Origin: Dryas octopetala
Lineage: Eukaryota; Streptophyta; Magnoliopsida; Rosales; Rosaceae
Assembly (NCBI GenBank): GCA_963921425.1
Contig: OY992833.1
Location: 31,978,698 to 32,042,697 of the forward strand
Direction of reading: 5' to 3'
DNA: 64,000 nucleotides
The notes under the pieces were generated by a model. That model was not told the origin of the DNA. It saw only the letters and a list, made by a program, of their open reading frames with translations, and ran no database searches. The position numbers and the translations under genes were made by a program. Of this stretch, positions 10,997 through 20,559 are shown one piece after another. How positions within the stretch are numbered: the stretch's first letter is position 1; every line of letters begins with the position of its first letter.

Positions 10997-11370
10997 GGAT
11001 GTGTATGAAATTAGTTTGAGTAGTAGACAAGTACTAATGACAGTACGTAGTTAAAAGACAAGTTCTAATGACAATGATGATGGGATTAGTAGGGCTAATG
11101 CTGATCTCAACTATAGTGCAATTAAGGAGAAGGGGATTCTCCTTCTCCTTCACCTTCACTTTCAATTTCTTCTAACCATCTTTCTTCAGCCAATGATCTT
11201 CAAGGACCTAATTTTAATAAACCTCTCCTCAAAAAGCTCTTCGAAGAACATATTATAAATGTGGGGCAGTGAAGCTGGCACTTTGCAGGCACCATTTAAC
11301 ACATCCCATTTCATTAACTACTTGTATTTATAATGCCTTAGAACGCTGCCTTGATGAAAAATATCGTTGA
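10995..11370 (+). pseudogene. Small cysteine-rich peptide, copy 2, disrupted
   Basis: Close relative of copy 1 in both DNA and encoded C terminus. The frame from ATG 10995 starts like copy 1 and stops after about 19 codons. A short imperfect tandem repeat there ('gacaagtactaatgaca' followed by 'gacaagttctaatgaca') breaks the signal peptide. A second small insertion after 'atagtgcaa' shifts the frame before the Ser-Pro stretch. The C-terminal block survives in one frame: YYKC, C-x7-C-x12-C-x7-C spacing, ending EKYR and TGA at 11368-11370. The retained cysteine spacing suggests loss of function was recent. Confidence 0.85.
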
Positions 11371-11516
11371 AGCCATGTACCACGTACTCTAATCTTGACT
11401 GCATGTGCATGTGTAGCTCCTGAGCATTAATTTTAAGCCATGTACCACTCTTATATCTGTATGGATAGTTTTCGTGTTTCTTTGCTTAATTCTGATAATT
11501 TTGTACAAACATGTTA

Positions 11517-11524
11517 TTCATAGC
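11517..11524. repeat. 8-bp target-site duplication of the hAT element, left copy
   Basis: TTCATAGC, repeated exactly at 12364-12371 on the other side of the element. Eight bases is the hAT superfamily signature. Confidence 0.93.
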
Positions 11525-12363
11525 CAGGGGCGAATCTATGTTATGGGCTGCCTGGGCTGCAGCCCAGGTGCTTTTTTGGGTTTTTTTAAGCTTAGTTGTA
11601 TACATTTGAAGCCTAGCCCAGTCCATTTCCATCCAAATCCCACTGGCCCTTTTATTTATTGGTTTTGCTGAACATTAAGTTAATTAACTCATCATTCCAT
11701 GACAGTAATCATGTGCTGAACATTAAGTTATTAACCCACCAAAGAATAAAAAATTATTTTAATTAAATTGTTTCTTTTTCCCCTGATCCCCAAAACTTCT
11801 TACCTATGCAAATGAGAGCAACACATAGATCTCTCTCATCTCCTAGCCCCCACCACACACAGTTCTAACTCTAAGTCTCTAATAAGGTATTATATTAGTT
11901 TTAATTTGGGTTTATATCTCCATGGTCTTTGTTTTTTATTTTTTTCTCAACTGTTTATTAAATTAGTAGAAATAGGGTTGGCAAAAGACTACGACTTGAT
12001 TGATAGATTGATTCGTCTGGTGTTGACTCTTTATGTTGTTACATCACCGAAAGAATGAGCATTTTCATTTATGAGGTTTATTAAAAAATCGACTTCGAAA
12101 CAAGATAGACGATAAATTTCTGGCTGAATGTATGATCATCCCCATTGAACGAGAATTTTCTAATTAATAGTATCGATAATGAATTGATAATTAATAATTT
12201 TTACTTAGTGAAGAAACGTTGGGCGCAACTTAGATAGTGTTATATAGTATTTGCCATTACGTCCCCCCTAATTAACTAGGTGCAACTTTTTTTTTTTTAA
12301 GACAAAAATAGTTCGTAAGCTAAGTTTAGCCCACCCCACTTTGAAATCCTAGATTCGCCCCTG
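11525..12363 (+). mobile_element. Internally deleted hAT DNA transposon, 839 bp
   Basis: The terminal inverted repeats match over 14 bases: CAGGGGCGAATCTA at the left, its complement at 12350-12363. Flanking 8-bp target-site copies are exact. CAGGGGCG termini with 8-bp duplications are typical of hAT. The interior keeps a degraded C-terminal transposase segment, so this is a decayed deletion derivative rather than a small MITE. It lies downstream of peptide copy 2. Confidence 0.93.
11990..12237 (+). pseudogene. hAT transposase C-terminal dimerisation remnant
   Basis: Translation gives YDLIDRLIRLVLTLYVVTSP followed by an in-frame stop and then AFSFMRF. After a frameshift it reads DKFLAECMIIPIEREFSN, and further on KRWAQLR. 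This order is that of the Dimer_Tnp_hAT region, where active plant relatives have a LIRLVLTLPVSTA/ERAFSAM pattern. At least two stops and frame changes make it non-functional. Confidence 0.8.
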
Positions 12364-12371
12364 TTCATAGC

Positions 12372-13326
12372 TAAACTATTGTTGAAATATGCAGCCTCCT
12401 GGAGAGGGACGAGACAAACCCGAACATGTACAAGTATATTCCATGATTCAAGTACGTGTTGGAAGAGTTTTCATATAACTTGGCCCGGAATAATATTATT
12501 ATTAATTTACTTGGGATATATGCTGGTGGAAGTAGGAACATGATGATATAGCTTCTTTGGATTTGAGATTTGCTGTAAACTTTGTGCAGCGCTTTAGAAA
12601 TTCTAGGATTTTGAAGGAGTGGATAATTTTTGTGCAATTCTATTAAAGCCAGTTTTGTGCAATTAGACCATATCTATATTTTCCTATAGATATTAATGGG
12701 AATATTGATTTTCTATGAGCCTTTGTTTTTTTGTTTTCCTGTCATATATTTTCTAAGAGCTGCTGTATGTTTATTATAGATTTTTTTTTTCTGAGAAATA
12801 TGTTTATTATAGATTATATAAACTATTACTAGAACTATAGTTTATAGTTTATATTCTAAAACTATTATAGTTATAGCGTATAGCCTTTCGGATTATAGTT
12901 TATATATGTTTTTAATTAGTTTTTATATGTTTATAGAAAGAATATGAATGGCGCAAGTTTATTGAGCTTGGGTGCACATCTGCATTAATTTACTTTGTAC
13001 AATTGTACGTACTACATCTCAGGGTACTGGGTGAGTTGGATAAGAAAGTGAAACATATAGGACATGGGACATGCATGATGCTTGCTTCCATATATCCTCT
13101 TCCCTTGAAGCTACTGTTTCAGGGTTCATTTTAAATGGTATGTTGTTTTGATTGACGTTATCCTCCTTGTTATATTTATACTTCCTGAGCAAATGAAATT
13201 GAAATTGTTTTATAAATAATGCAGGAAAAATAAATTATATATATATGGTGCTGATCATGAAACAAATTAATTATTTGTATTTTGTGCCTAATTCATCTCT
13301 ATGATGTTAATGGTCTGCAAATGTAG
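12372..13326. other. AT-rich spacer with no gene seen
   Basis: No supported ORF. The part just before 13327 ('...ctgcaaatgtag') acts as an intron-like acceptor for the pseudo-exon that follows, so some of this may be old intron. Confidence 0.4.
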
Positions 13327-13474
13327 GCGTATGATGATACAAGTGAATGCAGGAAGGTTTGCACACTCTACAATTTGGAATCTATACCTGTAGTGCTCAT
13401 ATACGATTAACCCCATCACTGGCCAAAAAGTGCTTTCAAGGACTGGAATGGATCGGCTGGAACATTTGCCGGAG
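13327..13474 (+). pseudogene. Orphan exon of a plant UBX-domain (PUX7-like) gene, UAS domain
   Basis: One frame reads YDDTSECRKVCTLYNLESIP then VVLIYD and a stop. A one-base shift continues INPITGQKVLSRTGMDRLEH and LPE. This is the thioredoxin-like UAS part of PUX7/UBXN7-type CDC48 adaptors (pattern YDDTSEGRKVC..Y.L..IPVVL.IDPITGQK). It is bordered by a possible acceptor (TAG before 13327) and donor (GTAAAT at 13475). No UBA, UBX or other exons were found nearby, so it is a stranded fragment. Confidence 0.75.
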
Positions 13475-14446
13475 GTAAATAATGTCTGTCGATCTTTTAC
13501 TTAATTGTGATCAAAATTTTACTTGAGGTTAGAATGTCGCCCCCAGATCTTCATGAATGAAATATGTCGCTTACCGAAAAAACAAAATGCATTGTATGCT
13601 AACACACACACACCTATATATATTGCCTAAATTTTTTTTTTTTTTTTTTTTTGAGAAGAACCTAAAATATGTTTATATGCTCTTACATTACATTCAAAAG
13701 TAAATATTATAACTTCTCAAAAAAAAAAAAAAAAACATTCTCACTGTCCATAAATAATTATATTCTTCATTGTATATTTAATCACCTATAGATCGATGTA
13801 ACGTATCAAATAGTATAAATGTTTTTATTTCTGGCTTCTCGATCTTTAATTAGTGTAATAAATAAAATTGAACTCTTGTATAATATATACAACTTTTTCT
13901 AAATGTCTAAGAGTTATATCATAGTTCCTTCTTACATTCCTATGAGCCTCTCATGCAACATATGATTCTAGTGAAGAGACATCAATTTTTTATTTTTTAA
14001 AAATCTACTCAAAAGCTGCAACACTTTGTCAGAAGTCTCACTATTTTGGAAGAATTTAATGTTTAAAAGAAAAATAAAGGAATTAACCAAATTTCAATTA
14101 ACTCTAAAGTTTTTTTTTTGGCCACAGGTTAATTAACTCTAAATTTAATGTAATAAATACAATGATGATCGATTTAATTTGTAACCTTGATAACCAAAAT
14201 ACATGGCTTTAATTATCCAAAAAGAAATTTCATCCCTAGGCTAACATAATTCCTCAAAGGTCATCATTCTTAAACAAATCTATATATATCTATATATTCA
14301 CAAAAGGAAAAAACAAAATCATTATTATTTTATGTTAAAAGTACGTCACTATTTCAGTAAAGTTGTAAAATATAAAAACATAATATGTTATATTTGATAA
14401 CTCTTAAACTACCAAAGCATGAGAGAGGGATTGAACAACTTGAACC
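13475..14446. other. AT-rich spacer; right end is the upstream block of peptide copy 3
   Basis: No gene seen. From about 14240 it resembles the upstream DNA of copy 1 ('tcaaaggt', 'ttatatttgata', 'ctcttaaac', 'gcatgagaga' preceding the TATA box). Confidence 0.5.
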
Positions 14447-14453
14447 TATAAAT
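14447..14453 (+). promoter_or_regulatory. TATA box of peptide copy 3
   Basis: 'gaacctataaatgttt', the same context as copies 1 and 4. It lies 97 bases before the ATG at 14544. Confidence 0.7.
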
Positions 14454-14506
14454 GTTTATGGTTTTGCATTCAATTCCAAAGTACAAAAATACAACAAAAA
14501 AAAATT

Positions 14507-14511
<5 letters not shown>

Positions 14512-14538
<27 letters not shown>
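14512..14538 (+). repeat. (GA)n microsatellite in the leader of peptide copy 3
   Basis: About thirteen GA units a few bases before the start codon, at the same relative position as the copy 2 tract. Confidence 0.9.
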
Positions 14539-14542
<4 letters not shown>

Positions 14543-14543
14543 T

Positions 14544-14870
14544 ATGGATGAAATTAGTGTGAGTAGTAGAGTAGTATTAATGTCAATGATGATGGGATTC
14601 TTATTGATATTGATTATCCCAACTATAGTGCAAGGTGAAATATTAGGAGATTCCCCTTCAATTGATGGACTTGAAAAGCCCATCTTAGAAATAATCAAAA
14701 AAAATTATCTTGCCGCTAGATTTATAGAAAGCAAACCTCAAATGAAGATACTCTTCGAATATTATAAATGTGTATTAGTGAAGGTGGCACCTTGCAGGCG
14801 ACATTTAAAAGATCCTCATTCATTAACTGATTGTGTTATTTTAACTCTTGAACATTGTCTTAATAGATGA
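14544..14870 (+). CDS. Small secreted cysteine-rich peptide, copy 3 (108 aa)
   Basis: Same unrecognised family as copy 1. The start at 14544 (MDEISVSSRVV) lies just after the GA tract and matches copy 1; the longer frame from 14385 would begin upstream of the TATA box. Signal peptide core MSMMMGFLLILIIPTIVQG is followed by a short acidic/Ser-Pro linker (EILGDSPS) and a helix-like segment. The core is YYKCVLVKVAPC...DC...EHC, spaced C-x7-C-x12-C-x7-C exactly as in copies 1 and 2, ending LNR. It lacks the fifth cysteine of copy 1. Single exon, apparently intact. Confidence 0.8.
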   Translation: MDEISVSSRVVLMSMMMGFLLILIIPTIVQGEILGDSPSIDGLEKPILEIIKKNYLAARFIESKPQMKILFEYYKCVLVKVAPCRRHLKDPHSLTDCVILTLEHCLNR

Positions 14871-15860
14871 ATAACTTTAAGTCATGTACAATTGTAAAAG
14901 GTAGATGGTTGCTATCATCAAAATATAATGTGGAATAAACCCCACAATTGATCTCTTAAACATAATGTGGATATCTATTTTTAAGTGGCCAATTTTTTTT
15001 TTTTTTAAGAAATCTCATAATAAAAGCTCCCTGTATATATATATATATATCTTGCTGTTTAATTGTTGGGCTTATTTAGTTGGGTCATTGGGCTTATGAT
15101 GTATATCCGTTTAGGTTTTAAATGCTGAATTTCGTACTTGTTTGCACTAGAGGCTGTGCTTTGCTGTCCGAGCATTTTTTTTTTTTTTAATTTGAATGCT
15201 ACTATTTATTTATATATAAAAACAAAGGGAGTGTTAATTTCATACTCCACAAAAATCTACTTGCACTCCTTTACTGATTTTTTATTTTTTTTTTATCAAT
15301 TAATTTTTTCAAATTTGCCCTCAATTTAACATAAATCCATTCATGAAAAATAAAAGGCAACAAGAGCAAATTTGGCGGCTAAAATCAAGTAGTCAACTAA
15401 AAACACAATCTATGAGCGATTAAAATCCAATTAAAAATCCATTAAATGGACTGATCTAATATAATTATTCCAACTAATTATAATTAACTTTCTTTTCACT
15501 GAACTGAATGCAAAATCTGAAAATTAAATTGATTGGACCGATTATTTGTTTCAAGCATAAAAACCACCAAAAGCCAAACTAATTCAATTCGATCACTTTT
15601 GAGCTAGGTATTAAAAAATGTTCATAATTTTGGCATAAAAATATTCATAAAAGTTATTATACAATAGCACATGTTAAAAGAGCACAACTATGTACTATTT
15701 CACTAGAAGAATTTTGATATTTAATCCAAATTATTATTAAATAAAATGATGTCACATAAATTGGAATCTGAAAGCTATTTTTTTCTTGGCCAAAAAAAAA
15801 AGTTATATTTGATATTTCTGAACTACAAAATTAAGCAGGAGAGATAGTTGAACTTGAACC
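14871..15860. other. Spacer between peptide copies 3 and 4
   Basis: AT-rich with several poly(T) runs and no supported gene. The last about 60 bases ('gttatatttgatatttctgaactac') match the upstream block of the other copies. Confidence 0.5.
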
Positions 15861-15867
15861 TATAAAT
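15861..15867 (+). promoter_or_regulatory. TATA box of peptide copy 4
   Basis: 'gaacctataaatatct', aligned with the boxes of copies 1-3, but only 56 bases before the ATG. The leader here is shorter and lacks the GA tract. Confidence 0.65.
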
Positions 15868-15916
15868 ATCTCTGGCTTTACTTCCAAGTTCCAACGGTCG
15901 AACGGTTCAACCCCAA

Positions 15917-16180
15917 ATGACAATGATGATGGGATTCGTCATAATTCTGATCATCCCAACTACACTGCTGCAAGGAGAAACATTAGGATATTCAGTTGAT
16001 GGAAAAAATCTTCCATTGGAACTCTTTACATGTCCTGCGCTGTGGATCATTCCACGTTGCTCTCACTCTGTAATGAAGAGGGATCTTAGAAATTTAAGAA
16101 CATGTATTGCTAAAGTTTTTAAGTACTGCGCTGAAAGACAAAGGAAGAGGAAGATCAAAAGAAAAAGCCAGAGACCTTGA
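15917..16180 (+). CDS. Small secreted cysteine-rich peptide, copy 4, divergent (87 aa)
   Basis: Diverged member of the same family. The signal peptide MTMMMGFVIILIIPTTLLQG is clearly related to copies 1-3, but the first about 12 residues of the others are missing. The cysteine core is changed to C-x8-C-x14-C-x7-C (FTCPALWIIPRC...RTCIAKVFKYC), and the YYKC signature is lost. A strongly basic tail is added (RQRKRKIKRKSQRP). The frame is open with a normal stop. The promoter block and the 3' flank ('tttgaaatatggtacaga') are shared with copy 1. It could be a functional paralogue with a new role or a gene starting to decay. Confidence 0.65.
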   Translation: MTMMMGFVIILIIPTTLLQGETLGYSVDGKNLPLELFTCPALWIIPRCSHSVMKRDLRNLRTCIAKVFKYCAERQRKRKIKRKSQRP

Positions 16181-17146
16181 TTCACTGCAAATCCCCTGAA
16201 TTAAGTTTGAAATATGGTACAGACTACAGAGGTTCTCTTCTTAATTGCTCTCTTTCATCTTGCAAAGAGTCATAACATATTACCACAAGCATATCTTTAG
16301 TGGAATGAAATCAACTATGAAGGTTGATACTTGATAGTGTGTGAAAATACAATAAAATTATACTATGTTTTACTTATGTTCTTTTTTCTTATTTGAGGCT
16401 TAGGAATGGATATGAAGTTTCATTTTCATGTTTAGTAAGCACACTTATAAGAATGTATTACCTTTTAGGCTTTTACATGGGATGAGATGCACATGAAGCC
16501 ATGAATTTGAAAGTCTTGTAGCCTTCTTGGGTTTTTTATTCACATCACTTGAGAAAGCATTTATTATGAATACTTATTACCAAATTACCCCATTGAAAAT
16601 CAAATATTAAAAATAATAAATGAAAAAATAAGTTTTGATTCTTATTACTACATAAACCATACATGGTAATGGAAATAACTTCATGATTACCATTCTCAGC
16701 CTTTCCAAGCACTTGAATGTAAATGATTCATTCTTATCCCCTTAGAATGAGCATAGGTATGACGTTCCCAAACAACTCATTCAGTGAACAAACATGGATT
16801 AGAGCTTGGTAGTTAGGGTGATTTTATTGTTTAACAAAATCGACAACCATACCCATTCAATTAAGGTGATTTTTCAAACTTTTATTTCCAATTCATTACA
16901 TTTGAAGAAAAATAAAGAATTTAACTTTCTATAAGGACAAATCAAGAAGCTCAAGCACCAGGCGGTCCGATGCAAAAATTTTATTCTTTAGCAATCATGT
17001 TTTAAGTTTGGCACGTTATCATCAATTGTAACTATTATTCAATTACACGTGTAATTGTTATTTTGTAACGTCTCACAATTATATTAACATAATAATGAGT
17101 CCGGCTTGTATGAGGGACAAAATATGAAGAACAACATATCTAATGA
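16181..17146. other. Intergenic AT-rich DNA, nothing recognised
   Basis: Apart from the copy 4 3' flank at about 16200-16230, no coding or repeat structure could be supported. Confidence 0.4.
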
Positions 17147-17155
17147 TTAAATTTA

Positions 17156-18337
17156 GGCTCAAATACATTTATATCTACCAATTATAGGGTCCATTTCAAA
17201 TTGGTCCACGAACTATAAAATATTTCAAAATTTTTCATTAATTATAGGGTTCATTTTAAATTGGTCCACGAACTATAAAACATTTCAAATTTCTCCATTA
17301 ACTATAAGGTTCATTTCAAGTTGGTCCACAAACTAACAAAAAACATACAAAATGGAAGACAAAACCGGGTTGACAAAAAAACCAAACCGAACCGGATTAT
17401 TTATATATATTTTTTATTTTTTTATTTATTAAATAAAAGTTATATATTTTGAATAAAAAATGTATAAGATGTTTTTGGAACATGTTGGGTTCGAACTCAT
17501 GACGTTATGAGGAGAGTAAAAGTGTAAATTCCCACTATACCATTTAATCATTTATGATATTTAAGTACATGCAATATATTTATATGCATACTGATGCTTG
17601 AAATATAATAATTTATAAAATTATAATTGGTATTCTACACCATAACCTTATACACTAAACCATAAAGTCTGAAACCTTAAATCTTAAAAATTAACCCTAT
17701 ACTCTAATAATTTTAGTATATAAATTATAAATTATAGTTTTGGACTTTTAGTAATATATTTACAATATAGAAACTAAAAATTATATAAAATATAAACTAG
17801 TAAAAGTTTTAGACTTTTTGCAATGATAATATTTAAATAGAGACCTAAAATAATATCTTAAAAAAAGGAATGATATATATAATATATTTAATTTTATAAA
17901 TTATTATATTTTAAGTATCAGTATGTCTATAAATATATTGCATGTACTTGAATTTCATAAGTGGTGTAGTGTGAATAAATATTTTGACTCTTTTCACAAA
18001 GTCATGGGTTCGAACCCCAAATTGTGCCAAAAACACCTTACATCTTTTTTATTCAATATATATAACTTTTATATAATATAAAATCTATATAAATAATCCG
18101 GTTCGGTTCAATTTTTTTGTCAACCCGATTTTTTCTACCATTTTGTATGTTTTTTGTTAGTTCGTGGATCAACTTGAAATAAATCATATAGTTAATGGGA
18201 AAATTTGAAATGTTTTATAGTTCATAGACCAACTTGAAATGAACCCTATAGTTAATGAGAAAATTTGAAATGTTTTATAGTTCGTGGACCAACTTAAAGT
18301 GGACCCTATAATTGGTGGATGTAAATGTACTTTAACC
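17156..18337. mobile_element. Mutator-like foldback element, 1182 bp, almost wholly palindromic
   Basis: The flanking 9-bp direct repeats TTAAATTTA (17147-17155 and 18338-18346) fit a MULE target-site duplication. The left arm starts GGCTCAAATAC; the reverse complement of the right end starts GGTTAAAGTAC. Each arm holds repeats of 'ttggtccacgaactataaaa' (17200-17335 left, 18150-18310 right), then 'aaccgaaccggattattta', then a 'gggttcgaac' block. Similarity continues inward to about 17650 and 17860, so the arms are close to 490 bases each with a short AT-rich loop. No transposase is present. Confidence 0.85.
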
Positions 18338-18346
18338 TTAAATTTA

Positions 18347-19250
18347 ATACAATTATAAAATTAATACTTCATTTCAGTATTACAATCATTAAATGTGTTG
18401 TCTTTTTACTTCTCTCTCATATTAACCAGACTAATATAATAGTTGTACAAATTGTTTCTATTAGATGTTACATGTACGTGAAAGGTTAACGCACTAATAG
18501 AAAAATTTAACACACAAGTACAAGAAAATCCCATCACATGCACTCCCCGTTTTATGATTTTGTTACTCGATCTGTCACGCCACCAAGTGATGCTAATAAA
18601 AAATGAAATCAATACACAGTGTCTAAGAAAATCCAATAAGTGTTAGAATTTTATGATTGTTTGTTAGTAAGTAGTGTTATTGAGCTATAATAACTGATCA
18701 ATTCAATGACAAACGTGGAAAACTAAACTGCATTGTACAAAAAAAAAAAATTGTGTTAAAGTGTCAATTTTTTACATGATATAATAACACAATTTAAACC
18801 TAATACGAAGTTATAGAGTTTGGATTAATTATTTTTTTACTTGAATACGAATATGATACGAGTATACGACTGGTTAAATATGAATAATAAATACTAAGTT
18901 TGATGGTTTAAATATCAATGACTATTTAGTCTAGTTTACATTACTCAATCACCTTTTTGTCCAAGGAAGACTTATGTTCAAATATGATGAACAAAGTTAA
19001 TTTTTTTTTTTTTTTTAAAGAACTTTGCTCGAAATGTTTGCTCTATAATATGTCAACAAACTGAATTAGTGTTGAGTTATTCGAGATAATTAATTATAAT
19101 TGAGTCTGTTTAATATTCTCTGGTGAAAAATATGCGTGCCGTGGTCCTTTTGATTTTATTGGATTAAATTGGTTAATTGATTTGGTTTGGAGGTTTGTAT
19201 TTTGAACCCTTTACCAAAAAAAAAAAAAAAACAACCGAAGTGGTAAAGCC
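18347..19250. other. Intergenic AT-rich DNA
   Basis: No gene supported; short chance ORFs only. A poly(A) run lies at about 19216-19231. Confidence 0.4.
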
Positions 19251-19430
19251 ATAAAACTCATCTCCCAGTGCCTTTGTTTCTTTTCTGTAAACCCATGTTC
19301 TTGTTCTCTGTCTTTCAACAGCCAATGTCACCTCTGCAACTTTCTTGTTTCTAACTGAAACGTGTTACACAAACGGCAACGACCCTCTTCTTGTATGTGT
19401 TAGGCCTTTGGACTTCCATGGCAATGGTGT
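19251..19430 (+). other. Possible promoter/5' leader exon of the PHD-finger gene
   Basis: Locally C/T-rich, leader-like sequence with higher GC than its flanks ('ctcatctcccagtgcc', 'gcaacgaccctcttcttg') ending in ATGGCAATG followed by GTGTGT. It could be a first exon spliced over a long intron to the exon near 23.98 kb. This is inference from composition only. Confidence 0.25.
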
Positions 19431-20559
19431 GTCAATTTCTTCTCTTTTTTTTCTTGATTTTCGTGTTTCTTAGTTTAGTTTTATATACTTTACTCTTGGA
19501 TACATATAAGAACTTCACCCTAGTTTTTTTATTCGATTAATTACAATCAGTAATGCCATTAATTGTTGAAATTGAGATAACCCCATTTGGGATACGGATC
19601 TAGATTGCTTTCCCTTGGGTTTGACCAAGTTTTGTAATTGGGTCCATCTCCATGTCTCTGCCCACCAGTTATTAGATGTAGTTTACACTAAGTTGGTTTA
19701 GTTTTGATATAAGAGAAAAGAAAGAGATGGAAAATCAGTTACCCTTTGTTTCTGGTTCCTGAAGTTGTTGTTGAATCTCACCTATTCTCAGAAGCAAATA
19801 TGGGTAGGACTGTGTGAAAAATCTGAGTGATTTTCTTTGATCTTTGTATTTATTTCCCATCCATCATGATCTATGAAGCAAACAGTGGAAAAGTGGAGAA
19901 TTTGACAATTTTATGTTCCCCAAAATAGTGTGAACTTTTCATTAGATTAACTGTAATGCTGTTTGCATATACATTGGGTTTTACGATATAGCTTTTTGCG
20001 GCATGTTCTTATTTTAGTTTAAAGAAACACAAAATATGGTAAGACTTTCAAAGGATGTATTTATCTAGATTCCATATTGGTATCATTTCAATAGTCTCCA
20101 TGTAAGTAGTATTCCTTTATGTAGAGAATCTTGATTTTCGTTGTTATTAAAGTACTATGATAAAATGAAGATGCGCAAGCAATAAATGAGGAGAACGTGT
20201 GGTGTTCTACGATATTGCATAACAAGTGTTGAACTTTTTAAGTTACAAGTTGCATAACGCAGCATGCCACCGACCATGAATTTGGTGCTTGTAACATGCT
20301 GCCATGGCACAATGCTAAATCTTAAGTACGTATAGCATTGCTCAATAAATAAATGTTTAGTTTATTTGATTAAGATATATATATATATATATATTGTAAT
20401 TTTGATTATGCATCTGTAAGGAAAAGAGAAAATGTTGCATTGAGTGTGGGAGATGATGAGTTATCAACTATAGGGAGAAGTTGTAGGGAAATTGTTTTGA
20501 AGGCCCCATTTAAACTTGTCTTGAAATTTCGTAAGTAGGTCTCCAATATATAGACAATA

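Noticed and set aside
17480..18025. GGGTTCGAAC motifs as tRNA genes or Pol III B boxes
   Set aside because: The motif occurs once in each arm of the foldback element with no A box or cloverleaf around it, so it is part of the inverted repeat rather than a tRNA.
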